Assembly (NCBI GenBank): GCA_013138735.1
Contig: WTCE01000019.1
Coordinates: forward strand, 62,001-126,000
Origin: Crocinitomix sp.
GTDB taxonomy: Bacteria; Bacteroidota; Bacteroidia; Flavobacteriales_D; Crocinitomicaceae
Length of the DNA: 64,000 nt
Reading direction: 5' to 3'
This document shows, one piece after another, positions 33,666 to 42,140 of the stretch. Every line of letters starts with the position of its first letter. The first letter of the stretch is position 1. Under the pieces are notes generated by a model that searched no databases, was not told the origin of the DNA, and was given only the letters and a program-made list of their open reading frames with translations. The position numbers and the translations under genes were made by a program.

Positions 33666-36035
33666 TTAAAATTTAAAATTATACGTGATTGAAGGAATGA
33701 TTTTGAACAAAGCTAATTGCACTGCTTCAGTTTGCCCAGTTTCTGCGTTTTCTTGAAAATCAATAGAATATGCATTCTCGCGGCCATAGGCGTTATAAAC
33801 AGAGAAATTCCAACTTGACTCAAATCGTTTTTCGATTTGTTGCTCTTCTCCAGAAACAGGATCTAAGACCGTTTTAAACTTCTTACTTTCCAAGGTCACC
33901 CCTAAATCTAAGCGGTGATACTCAGGCATTCTATACCCATTTCTTTCGCTGTATAGATTAACAATTTGTCCATCCAATTCATATTTACCACTTGGGAAAG
34001 TTACTGCATTACCTGTGTAATAAACCCATGTTGCAGATGCTGTTAGACGGTCGGTGAAATTATACATACCAACCAAGGAAATGTCATGCGTTCTATCTTG
34101 ACGTGCGGCATACCAAGCTCCCTCATTGATCCCATCAAACTTACGCTCACTTCTTGAAAGCGTATATGAAACCCAACCTGTAAATTTACCTCTTCGCTTT
34201 TTCAACAACAATTCAATCCCGTACGCTCGTCCAATCCCGTATAAGAGTTCACCTTCGACAGTTGGATTAAGTGTCACCTCAGCTCCGTCACGATAATCGA
34301 TTACGCGACGCATATCTTTATAATACACTTCTCCCGAGAATTCCAGCATATTATCAAAGAAGTTACGGAAATAACCAACCGAAACCTGATCGGCCACCTG
34401 TGGCTCAATATTATTACTTGAAGGCACCCAAATATCTGTTGGCGACGAAGAAGTAGAATTAGAGACTAAATGGATATACTGATAGGTTCTAGCATACGAC
34501 GCTTTTACTGAACTTTTTTCATCAACACTAAAATTAACGCTTAACCTAGGTGACAAACCATTATAAGAGGATACTGGCTCCCAATCTCCAAAAATAGTGG
34601 TATCGTTTACATTACCATCAACATCATAAGAGAAGATATTACCAGGCCCGATTTGCGTAAAATTTGAATAACGTAGACCATAAACAACTTTCCATCTCTT
34701 TTTTATCTTTTGCTCATTAGAAATATAAGCAGCAGACTCTAATGAATAACGATTCTCAATATCATTCAAAACAAATCCAATGTCAGATCCCGTCTCAATC
34801 TCTCCTGGACGGAAGGTATGGTGAATAATATTCCCACCAAAACTCATGGTATTATTAGAGTTGATGTAAAAATCAAAATCTTCTTTAATATTGATGTCTT
34901 GAATTTCAGATCCAATTTGAAAGGTTTCATCCCCGCCACCAAACTTAATTTTATAGTTATAATTACTAAAGACTATTGACGTGTTTCCAAACAAACGATC
35001 GCCATATAAATGGTTCCATCTGAAAGTACCTGTTGCATTCCCCCAATCGAATCCGAACTGATCAGCAAATCCAAAATTATCTCTACCAAAATAACCTGAG
35101 AGGAAGATACGGTCCTTTTTTCCGACACGATAATTTGCCTTAGCATTCAAATCATAGAAATAAAGGATAGAGTTCTGTGCTCGTTCGTCCTTTGACAATC
35201 TCAAAAAGATATCCGCATACGTTCTACGAGCAGAGACAATAAACGAGCCTTTATCTTTTACAATTGGCGCTTCAATGGTCAATTTAGAAGAAATTAAACC
35301 TATACCACCACTTACAGATAAGCGTTTTGAATTTCCCTCTTTCATTTTAATATCCATTACAGAAGAAAGTCTTCCGCCGAACTCTGCAGGTGCTCCTCCT
35401 TTATATAATTTCACATCTTTTAATGCATCCGAATTAAAAACCGAAAAGAAACCCAATAAATGTGAGGCATTATAGACAGGCGCTCCATCCAATAAAATAA
35501 GATTTTGATCTGCAGAACCACCTCTCACGTAAAACCCCGCACTACCTTCACCAGCAGACTTGACTCCTGGCAGTAATTGAAGCGTTTTCAAGATATCTTT
35601 CTCCCCAAACAATACAGGAATATTTTCAATATCTTTCATGTTTATTTTATCAACCCCCATTTCAGCAGAGGTAATGTTTTCGTCTAACTTTTCACCCGTT
35701 ACGGTTACGGTTCCAAAAACTTTGCCTTCAACCTTCATTTCAAGATCAAAGGTTTTGTTCGCGGTTAAATCCATTTCCATTGTTACGGTTTCAAACCCTA
35801 AGGACTTAATTACAAATGTATATGTGCCCGGCGCAATTGTTAGTGAATAAAAACCGTAGTCATTCGTTAAGGCACCAACTCCTGGAAGTTCGGTAACAAC
35901 AACTCTTGCCCCAATTAAATCTTCTCCACTGTCGGCATCACTTAAGTTTCCGCTCAACGTAACCTTATCCTGTCCAAAGGAAAAGAAAGCTGTAAATATA
36001 AAAATGGCACTCCAAAGTAATTTCTGCATAATCAA
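33666..36035 (-). CDS. TonB-dependent outer-membrane receptor with carboxypeptidase-regulatory-like N-domain
   Basis: 789 residues; the start may be the first ATG (36035) or the third residue (ATG at 36029), giving MQKLLWSAIFIFTAFFSFGQ as signal. Residues about 25-105 form the CarboxypepD_reg-like domain (LSGNLSDADSGEDLIGARVV). The plug (about 115-230) contains LFGEKDILKTLQLLPGVKSA and GFYVRGGSADQNLILLDGAP. The rest is the 22-stranded barrel, ending with the usual aromatic residue (SITYNFKF). The receptor takes up a large or rare nutrient using TonB and the proton motive force. Which substrate is not visible; the paired DUF4249 lipoproteins do not tell. A two-component system is divergently encoded 245 bases away. 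Confidence 0.9.
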   Translation of the reverse strand: MIMQKLLWSAIFIFTAFFSFGQDKVTLSGNLSDADSGEDLIGARVVVTELPGVGALTNDYGFYSLTIAPGTYTFVIKSLGFETVTMEMDLTANKTFDLEMKVEGKVFGTVTVTGEKLDENITSAEMGVDKINMKDIENIPVLFGEKDILKTLQLLPGVKSAGEGSAGFYVRGGSADQNLILLDGAPVYNASHLLGFFSVFNSDALKDVKLYKGGAPAEFGGRLSSVMDIKMKEGNSKRLSVSGGIGLISSKLTIEAPIVKDKGSFIVSARRTYADIFLRLSKDERAQNSILYFYDLNAKANYRVGKKDRIFLSGYFGRDNFGFADQFGFDWGNATGTFRWNHLYGDRLFGNTSIVFSNYNYKIKFGGGDETFQIGSEIQDINIKEDFDFYINSNNTMSFGGNIIHHTFRPGEIETGSDIGFVLNDIENRYSLESAAYISNEQKIKKRWKVVYGLRYSNFTQIGPGNIFSYDVDGNVNDTTIFGDWEPVSSYNGLSPRLSVNFSVDEKSSVKASYARTYQYIHLVSNSTSSSPTDIWVPSSNNIEPQVADQVSVGYFRNFFDNMLEFSGEVYYKDMRRVIDYRDGAEVTLNPTVEGELLYGIGRAYGIELLLKKRRGKFTGWVSYTLSRSERKFDGINEGAWYAARQDRTHDISLVGMYNFTDRLTASATWVYYTGNAVTFPSGKYELDGQIVNLYSERNGYRMPEYHRLDLGVTLESKKFKTVLDPVSGEEQQIEKRFESSWNFSVYNAYGRENAYSIDFQENAETGQTEAVQLALFKIIPSITYNFKF

Positions 36036-36267
36036 CTTATTAATCTTAATCTGTCTCTGACAAACAATACAAAGACGGAATTGGTTGCAAATTTGTTACA
36101 ATAATTTCACTCTTTAATTTATTTTCCACGAATAATCAAATTTCATCAATGAACGGTCATTTGCTTATATTCATTCCATGAAATAAGAAAAATAGAGAAA
36201 AGAGGGACTAACCTTGACAAAGACTTGTGTTTTGTTGATAAATAAATTCTCTTGCTAAAACATTCCA

Positions 36268-36275
36268 TAACTTTG
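36268..36275 (+). promoter_or_regulatory. -7 promoter box of the LytS kinase gene, leaderless
   Basis: TAACTTTG matches TAnnTTTG exactly. The GTG start codon of the kinase is 5 bases further on, so the mRNA should have little or no leader. No good -33 element is seen at 19-21 bases. Confidence 0.5.
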
Positions 36276-36280
36276 TCTTT

Positions 36281-37303
36281 GTGAAAAACATACTGCGTAA
36301 TTCTTTAATCATTTGGCTAATCTTTTATTTAGTCGTTAGTAGTTTGCTTTCCCCTACCGCTGATTTGCATATTGTTTTAATTCGTGTTGCGGCATTTGTT
36401 ATCCCACAGGCGCTAATTTTCTACATTAACATATTTGGCTTACTACCAAATTATTTTGAAAAGCAAAAAATGGTTTCTTACCTTATTTTGCTCATGTTAA
36501 TCGCGAGTATTCTAGCAGTTGGCTTTGGATTCATAGATACCTATTTAGACAAGGAAATGCCATTATTAATGGATCATGTTAGGGAACGAAAACTACCGTT
36601 CCTATTACTAGGACGCTTTGCTTCATTCGTTCCAGCTATAATAATAGGTGCACTTATCCGAAAATCAATTCTTTTGCAAAGGAAGACGGAAGAGAGTATG
36701 GAATTACAGAATAAAATGTTGACAGCAGAAACCAATGCATTAAAGGCTCAAATCAATCCGCACTTTTTATTTAACACACTCAACAACATCTATTCTCTCT
36801 CTCAGTTTGACAATAGTAAAACTGGGGAAGCAATTTTACAGTTATCGGATATTTTACGCTATGTCACGTATGAGGGAGATAAAAAATTCGTAACACTTGC
36901 TGCTGAGACTGAGCATATTCAAAGCTTTATTAAACTGCAATTATTACGCGACGAAGATGACAGCAATATTCATATTGATATTGACATTACCGACAAGGAC
37001 TTACAAATAATTCCGCTAATACTGATTCCATTTATTGAAAACAGTTTTAAACACGCTAACCATCATGACAAGGTGAATGGCTGGATCAAAATTAAGATCA
37101 AAGACGAAGATCAAAAATTATTACTAATCGTATCGAACACAGTGAGTGGGGAAACTGGCTCGACCAAAGACAAAGTGGGTGGTGTCGGAATGGAAAACGT
37201 TCGAAAACGACTCACTTTACTTTATCCAGGCGAGCACGATTTGGTCTTAAAAATGGATAAAAAAACTTACTCATCTATTTTGAAAATAAACCTACAAAAA
37301 TGA
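36281..37303 (+). CDS. LytS/YehU-type sensor histidine kinase
   Basis: 340 residues, starting at GTG. Four membrane segments lie in the first 128 residues (about 8-24, 38-56, 65-84, 106-126). The His_kinase domain follows: QINPHFLFNTLNNIYSLSQ, with the phospho-acceptor His at 161. The ATP-binding domain has PLILIPFIENSFKHANHHDK and GVGMENVRKRLTLLYP. The N-terminal domain is not the 5TMR-LYT sensor, so the stimulus is unknown. The response regulator is encoded immediately downstream with a 4-base overlap (ATGA). Divergent from the TonB receptor operon, whose expression it may control. Confidence 0.9.
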   Translation: MKNILRNSLIIWLIFYLVVSSLLSPTADLHIVLIRVAAFVIPQALIFYINIFGLLPNYFEKQKMVSYLILLMLIASILAVGFGFIDTYLDKEMPLLMDHVRERKLPFLLLGRFASFVPAIIIGALIRKSILLQRKTEESMELQNKMLTAETNALKAQINPHFLFNTLNNIYSLSQFDNSKTGEAILQLSDILRYVTYEGDKKFVTLAAETEHIQSFIKLQLLRDEDDSNIHIDIDITDKDLQIIPLILIPFIENSFKHANHHDKVNGWIKIKIKDEDQKLLLIVSNTVSGETGSTKDKVGGVGMENVRKRLTLLYPGEHDLVLKMDKKTYSSILKINLQK

Positions 37304-37992
37304 AATGTATCATCATTGACGACGAGCAATTAGCTCGAAATTTAGTTGAAAGTTATGTCAATAAAATTCCTTTTTTAGATTTGATTGGCTGCTATAAAAG
37401 TGGGGTTGATGCCTTAACTGTCATTCGAGAAAAAGAAATCGATCTCATTATTACTGACATTCAAATGCCTGACCTTTTAGGCACAGATTTAATTAAATCT
37501 TTGGTCGACAAACCTCTTGTAATATTCACCACTGCCTATCAAGATTATGCGATAGAAGGCTTTGAATTGGAAGCAGTAGACTATTTATTAAAACCATTTG
37601 CTTTTGACCGTTTTCTAAAAGCGGCGCAGAAAGCAAATGAACTATTCGATTTAAGAAAGATTAAAACGGAAAGTCCTGAATTTAAGACGGACTATCTCAC
37701 AGTTAAAGCAGATCATAAATTATATAAGATTTTATATTCGGACATTAAGTATATTGAAGGGATGCGGGAATACGTTTCTTTTCATATTTCTACTGGCCGG
37801 ATTACGGCCTTAATGTCTTTAAAGTCATTGGAAGAGAAATTGCCCTCTAAACATTTTATTCGCTGTCATAAATCGTTTATCGTCAATAAAAATCTTGTGA
37901 GTGCCTTGGATAGTGGTTCATTGGTGCTTGGTGAAAAAAGCATTCCAATTGGGCAATCTTATAAGGAGAAGGTAGTTGCGGAGGTTTTTTAG
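37300..37992 (+). CDS. LytTR-family response regulator
   Basis: 230 residues. The receiver domain occupies residues 1-120, with acidic pocket D7-D8, phosphorylatable D53 (LIITDIQMPDLLG), T79 (VIFTTAYQDYAIEG) and K98 (LKPFAFDRFLKA). The C-terminal LytTR DNA-binding domain (about 130-228) has DHKLYKILYSDIKYIEGMRE, YVSFHISTGRITALMSLKSL and FIRCHKSFIVNKNLVS. It is paired with the overlapping kinase gene. LytTR factors bind pairs of short direct repeats; I did not identify such a pair in the receptor promoter. A hairpin and 44-bp repeats follow its stop. Confidence 0.92.
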   Translation: MKCIIIDDEQLARNLVESYVNKIPFLDLIGCYKSGVDALTVIREKEIDLIITDIQMPDLLGTDLIKSLVDKPLVIFTTAYQDYAIEGFELEAVDYLLKPFAFDRFLKAAQKANELFDLRKIKTESPEFKTDYLTVKADHKLYKILYSDIKYIEGMREYVSFHISTGRITALMSLKSLEEKLPSKHFIRCHKSFIVNKNLVSALDSGSLVLGEKSIPIGQSYKEKVVAEVF

Positions 37993-37993
37993 A

Positions 37994-38030
37994 TTAAAAG
38001 TGCATTTCGAGAGCCTCAATGTACTTTTAA
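37994..38030 (+). terminator. 3'-end hairpin of the LytTR gene
   Basis: TTAAAAGTGCATT (37994-38006) pairs with AATGTACTTTTAA (38018-38030), one G-U wobble, around the loop TCGAGAGCCTC. It begins 2 bases after the stop codon. The loop is identical to that of the hairpin at 30971-30999, with a different stem. Confidence 0.6.
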
Positions 38031-38140
38031 CTCAATACGCCATGCTAAACCCGAGAGCCTCAATGTACTTTTAACTCAATACACCTTGCTAAATCGGAGG
38101 GTCTCAATGTACTTTTTACTCAAAATGAACTTTCATAAAG
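38009..38140 (+). repeat. Three tandem 44-bp repeats after the LytTR gene
   Basis: Units start at 38009, 38053 and 38097, each beginning GAGAGCCTCAATGTACTTTT or a near copy. A degenerate fourth copy of the core (CAATGTACCTTTTGACTCAA) is at 38220-38239. The first unit overlaps the terminator-like hairpin. The rest of the gap up to 38317 holds TCGAGAACATTTCGA-like words and no gene. Confidence 0.75.
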
Positions 38141-38317
38141 TCGAGAACATTTCGATAGTTCGACACTTCTATAAACTCAGGACTGCGTAACTCACTAATC
38201 TTAGTTCAATGCTACGCTCCAATGTACCTTTTGACTCAAACACACTACTTACTAGGCGCTAGATAAAGTAGAACACTGAGGTGCACGCAGTGCAAAACTC
38301 GAAGTGTGGATATTCAA

Positions 38318-40351
38318 CTACTTCAAATGATCATCTAACCAAGTATAAAATTCACGGTGCCAAAAGACGCCATTTTGTGGAGAAAGAATCCAGTGGTTTT
38401 CGTCAGGGAACAAAATCATACGACTATCAATGCCTTTGATTTGTAGTGTTTGAAACGCTTCCATCCCTTGATTTAGTGGGACTCTAAAATCTTTTTCACC
38501 ATGAAAGATGAGCATTGAGGTGTTCCAGTTTTTAGCTAGTTTATGCGGAGAGTGTTTTGCATAACTTGGTGGTACGATTGGATTAAAATAGGGTCCACCA
38601 ATATCTTTATTTGCAAAGAACAATTCTTCGGTTGTTCCGTACCAAGATTCTAGGTTATACAATCCAGCATGCGCGATAAATGTTTTAAAACGATTTTGAT
38701 GCATTCCAGCCAAATAATAAACTGAATAACCACCATAACTTGCTCCAATTGCACCAATTCTATTCTTGTCAATGTATGGCTCTTTTTTCAACTCATCTAC
38801 CGCCGAAATGTAGTCATCTATCGGTTGACCTCCCCAATCGCCAGAAATGGCATCATTCCATTCTTGACCAAAGCCAGGTAACCCTCTTCTGTTTGGCGCA
38901 ATAATGATATAATCATTTGCCGCCATTAATTGAAAGTTCCAACGGTAAGAAAAGAATTGACTAACGGCACTTTGCGGCCCACCTTGACAATATAATAAGG
39001 CTGGGTATTTTTTATCTTTATCAAAGTTTGGTGGGAAAATCACCCATACCAATTGCTTTTTACCATCTGTAGTGGTGACCCAACGTTTTTCAATATTACC
39101 AATCTCTAAATCGTCATAAATCTCCTTGTTAACATCTGTCAATTGTGTTTCGGTACCTTTTTTAATATTCACGGCGTAAATATCTGTTGGATGATTCATA
39201 GATTGTTTACCGCCAATTAATTTATCCCCAGCAAATGCAATTGAGGTATAATTATGTACTCCTTCTGTAATTTGGCGCACGGTTTTCTTTTTTAAATCAT
39301 ATTCAAACAGTTGATAAGTTGCTTCTTTAACTGATTTAAAATAAATCTTGTCGCCTGTATCATCCCAAACATAACTTGATACCGTTAAATCAAATTTTTG
39401 CGTCAAATTAGTAGTCAATTGTGTTTCGTAATCATGCACCAAAATATCATTCTTATCTGACTCAAAACCATCTTGCTCCATGCTTAACCAAGCAATTTTT
39501 TTACCATCTGCAGAATAGCTTGGATCTAAATCATATCCCGGATATTTCTTCGTCATATTATTGGTGTTCCCTAATAATATATTGTACACATACAAATCTG
39601 AATTGGTGCTAATGGCATAGTTTAAACCTTCCATTTTTTTACACGCATATACAATGCTATTGCCATCTGGCGATACAGTGATTTGCTCCATCCCACCGAA
39701 TGGCTTCAAAGGCGCGTCATAATTTTCACCTTTCATTATATCAACACCCTCCCCCTGAATCTTACCTTGTTGAAACACTGCAAAGAAAATATGAGATCGT
39801 GTACCATCATCCCAAGAACCCCAATGTCTGTACATTAAATCGTCAATCACACGTGCATTGGACTGTGGCAAATCTGACACTATTTCTTGCGATTTGACCA
39901 AATTCAATTTAACATCCTTAATGAAAACAACTTTTTTGCCATCAGGAAAATATTTGAATCCATTGATTTGACCCGCTTCAAATGATATTTGTTTCAATTC
40001 TGTTCCGTCAGGATTAACTTCGAAAATTGCAGTTGAAGAACCGTCGTCTGGTGTTGCCAAAAATCCAATTTTTTGACCATCAGGTCGCCATTGCGCATCA
40101 AACTCACTTCCTTCTCTATTGGTGATTTGCTTTGGCGTACCGCCTTCTGCAGGAATAATATACAATTCACTACTTCCGCCATTTTTCTCTAAATCATATG
40201 TCTTCAAACTAAAAAGAACCTGCTCGCCATCAGGAGAAACTTGAATATTTCCAACTCGTTTTAATTTCCATAATAATTCTGGGGTCATTCTATTCTGCGA
40301 CATTGCACCAATCGATATGATGAGTGTAATGAGTAGTAATGCTTTTTTCAT
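38318..40351 (-). CDS. Exported S9-family prolyl-oligopeptidase-like peptidase
   Basis: 677 residues. Signal peptide 1-19 (MKKALLLITLIISIGAMSQ) sends it to the periplasm or beyond; no T9SS tail is seen. The N-terminal part is a TolB/WD40-like propeller (SPDGEQVLFSLKTYDL, AQWRPDGQKIGFLATPDDGS, PSYSADGKKIAWLSME). The C-terminal alpha/beta-hydrolase domain carries the catalytic triad: S538 in GASYGGY, D621 in GEKDFRVP and H653 in DENHWIL. The family cleaves dipeptides or oligopeptides (acylaminoacyl-peptidase/DPP type). It is the third gene of an rbfA-permease-peptidase operon, 4 bases after the permease stop. Confidence 0.9.
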   Translation of the reverse strand: MKKALLLITLIISIGAMSQNRMTPELLWKLKRVGNIQVSPDGEQVLFSLKTYDLEKNGGSSELYIIPAEGGTPKQITNREGSEFDAQWRPDGQKIGFLATPDDGSSTAIFEVNPDGTELKQISFEAGQINGFKYFPDGKKVVFIKDVKLNLVKSQEIVSDLPQSNARVIDDLMYRHWGSWDDGTRSHIFFAVFQQGKIQGEGVDIMKGENYDAPLKPFGGMEQITVSPDGNSIVYACKKMEGLNYAISTNSDLYVYNILLGNTNNMTKKYPGYDLDPSYSADGKKIAWLSMEQDGFESDKNDILVHDYETQLTTNLTQKFDLTVSSYVWDDTGDKIYFKSVKEATYQLFEYDLKKKTVRQITEGVHNYTSIAFAGDKLIGGKQSMNHPTDIYAVNIKKGTETQLTDVNKEIYDDLEIGNIEKRWVTTTDGKKQLVWVIFPPNFDKDKKYPALLYCQGGPQSAVSQFFSYRWNFQLMAANDYIIIAPNRRGLPGFGQEWNDAISGDWGGQPIDDYISAVDELKKEPYIDKNRIGAIGASYGGYSVYYLAGMHQNRFKTFIAHAGLYNLESWYGTTEELFFANKDIGGPYFNPIVPPSYAKHSPHKLAKNWNTSMLIFHGEKDFRVPLNQGMEAFQTLQIKGIDSRMILFPDENHWILSPQNGVFWHREFYTWLDDHLK

Positions 40352-40355
40352 CCTG

Positions 40356-41582
40356 TTATTCTTTAATTATGCGTTGTATTAAAAATCTACTTGGCAAATA
40401 AGCTGCCAAGGTTCCAAATGTCATTGTTATGGTTAAAATTAAGAATAAGTCGGCCCATTTTAAAATAATCGGGAAATATTCTTCTACACTATTATTCATA
40501 GCGATTAAACCAAATTCTTGCTGAAGATAACAAACACCGTACCCAAGTCCTAAGCCCAAGAGCAATCCTAAGCCATTTATTAATAATCCTTCGAAAAAGA
40601 AAATACGTCGTAACTGTATTGCTTTTGCTCCTAAGGCATGCAATGTTTTCATGTTTTCTTTCTTTTCGATTACCAGCATTGTGATGGATGCCACCATATT
40701 AAAAGTCGCTAAAAAGAAAATGAAACCCAATAATAAAGTGGTAATCCATTTTTCACTTTGGCTGGTTTCATAGATCAACTGATTCTGTTCAAAACTAGTT
40801 TTCACTTGAAAGCTGCTGCCGAGCATTAATTCTAGCTGGGCCTTTTTCTCATCTAAATCTGTTCCTTCTGCAAAGTCAATTTCGACTTGAGTAATTTCAT
40901 TTTTATAATTAAAAATGTCTGAGGCGTAATCGAGTGGAACTATCAAATAATTTTGATCCACTTCATTGTTGAAGCTAAAAATACCAACTATTGGGATTTG
41001 AGAGGTTGTAAAGGCATCAATGTTTTTTAGCTGATTGCGACTAATGCGCTCATCCTTATTGGGAGAATAGATTGTGAAATATTCGTACTGTCCTTCGTAT
41101 TGAAAGATATAACCGTCTAAATTCTCAATTGCGCCACCTCCAATTAATGCAAAGGGTCCATATTCATCTTCAATGATTCCGCGGCCATCTAACAAATGTT
41201 CATCCATTTCTGACATTTCCAAAAAAGGTTCCTCTACTCCTTTTATTGTTCCGATTATGAAATTATCTAGATGTTTAACAATGGCGATTTCTTCAATCAC
41301 CTCAGAATAATTAATCAAACCATCCATTTCGTAAACCTGGCTTGGAATAAAATTACGATCAAAGGTTTTTGTTTGTGTGGAGGTAATTTCAATGTCCGAT
41401 TCGAAAGAACTGAACATTCTTAATACCAATCCCTCAATTCCATTAAAGCCCGAAAGGATAATAACCATTGCGGCGGTTGAAATCATGATTCCAAAAATGG
41501 AAACACCAGAAATAATATTGATAACGTTTTGTGTTTTCTTTGAAAACAAGTAACGCCGCGCTATATAGAATGAGGAATTCAA
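40356..41582 (-). CDS. FtsX/LolE-like ABC-type permease
   Basis: 408 residues. The N-terminal helix is followed by a large extracytoplasmic domain (about residues 45-260) and three C-terminal membrane helices, the layout of MacB/LolC/LolE permeases. The N-terminus (FYIARRYLFSKKTQNVINII, SGVSIFGIMISTAAMVIILS) is typical for the LolC/E-like branch, which extracts lipoproteins from the inner membrane with the LolD ATPase. No ATPase gene is adjacent, so lipoprotein transport is inferred from family resemblance only. It lies 6 bases after the rbfA stop codon. Confidence 0.85.
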   Translation of the reverse strand: MNSSFYIARRYLFSKKTQNVINIISGVSIFGIMISTAAMVIILSGFNGIEGLVLRMFSSFESDIEITSTQTKTFDRNFIPSQVYEMDGLINYSEVIEEIAIVKHLDNFIIGTIKGVEEPFLEMSEMDEHLLDGRGIIEDEYGPFALIGGGAIENLDGYIFQYEGQYEYFTIYSPNKDERISRNQLKNIDAFTTSQIPIVGIFSFNNEVDQNYLIVPLDYASDIFNYKNEITQVEIDFAEGTDLDEKKAQLELMLGSSFQVKTSFEQNQLIYETSQSEKWITTLLLGFIFFLATFNMVASITMLVIEKKENMKTLHALGAKAIQLRRIFFFEGLLINGLGLLLGLGLGYGVCYLQQEFGLIAMNNSVEEYFPIILKWADLFLILTITMTFGTLAAYLPSRFLIQRIIKE

Positions 41583-41588
41583 AGTAAA

Positions 41589-41927
41589 TTATTCCCCTAA
41601 AAGTTTATCAATTTCAGCGGCATATTCAATGCTGTCATCAATGTAAAAACTTAAATCAGGAATTCGTCTTAAACTTTTCCCTAATCGTTTCCCCATTTCA
41701 TAACGAATAGAATCTTTGTGAGTCTTAATGCTTTTATAAACCGCTTGAACATCATTATGCCCGAAAATACTGATGTACGCCTTTAAATAAGACATGTCCG
41801 GCACCATACGAACTTCCGTTACTGAAACCATTGCCCCCAAACACACTGTACGCGCATTTTCTCTAAAATAAATCCCCAATTCAGCCTGAATTACAGCTTG
41901 CACCTTTTTTTGTCTAATTGAACTCAT
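41589..41927 (-). CDS. rbfA: Ribosome-binding factor A (RbfA)
   Basis: 112 residues, a KH-like domain protein that binds the immature 30S subunit and is needed for 16S rRNA 5'-end processing and cold adaptation. It opens MSSIRQKKVQAVIQAELGIY, contains VSVTEVRMVPDMSYLKAYIS (the typical V-T-x-V-x-x-S/P-x-D-L pattern) and KRLGKSLRRIPDLSFYIDDS near the end. Length and motifs are normal. It heads an operon with the permease and the S9 peptidase. A TTAGTC repeat tract lies about 18 bases upstream. Confidence 0.94.
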   Translation of the reverse strand: MSSIRQKKVQAVIQAELGIYFRENARTVCLGAMVSVTEVRMVPDMSYLKAYISIFGHNDVQAVYKSIKTHKDSIRYEMGKRLGKSLRRIPDLSFYIDDSIEYAAEIDKLLGE

Positions 41928-41945
41928 GCTGCAAAATTAGTAAAT

Positions 41946-41984
41946 GTTAGCAGTCTTTAGTCTCTAGTCGTTAGTATTTAGTCT
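41946..41984. repeat. TTAGTC repeat tract upstream of rbfA
   Basis: GCAGTCTTTAGTCTCTAGTC and GTTAGTATTTAGTC lie about 18 bases before the rbfA ATG; same family as the tracts in the mur/fts cluster. Confidence 0.7.
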
Positions 41985-42126
41985 TTTATTGCTTAAAAAA
42001 AACGGTAAGCTCGGTTCCTGAGTAAAACTTATGATTAGGATTTTATTTTTACCATTACTATCCGCCCTATGTATATTACCTTTTTGAAATAAATTCAATT
42101 TTTCTCCGTTATTCAAAATTCAATCC

Positions 42127-42134
42127 TACTTTTG
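42127..42134 (+). promoter_or_regulatory. -7 promoter box of the ABC exporter gene, leaderless
   Basis: TACTTTTG matches TAnnTTTG. Six bases later is GTG at 42141, which I take as the start codon; a TTG three codons further up (42132) overlaps the promoter box itself and would not be transcribed. Confidence 0.55.
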
Positions 42135-42140
42135 TGCCCT

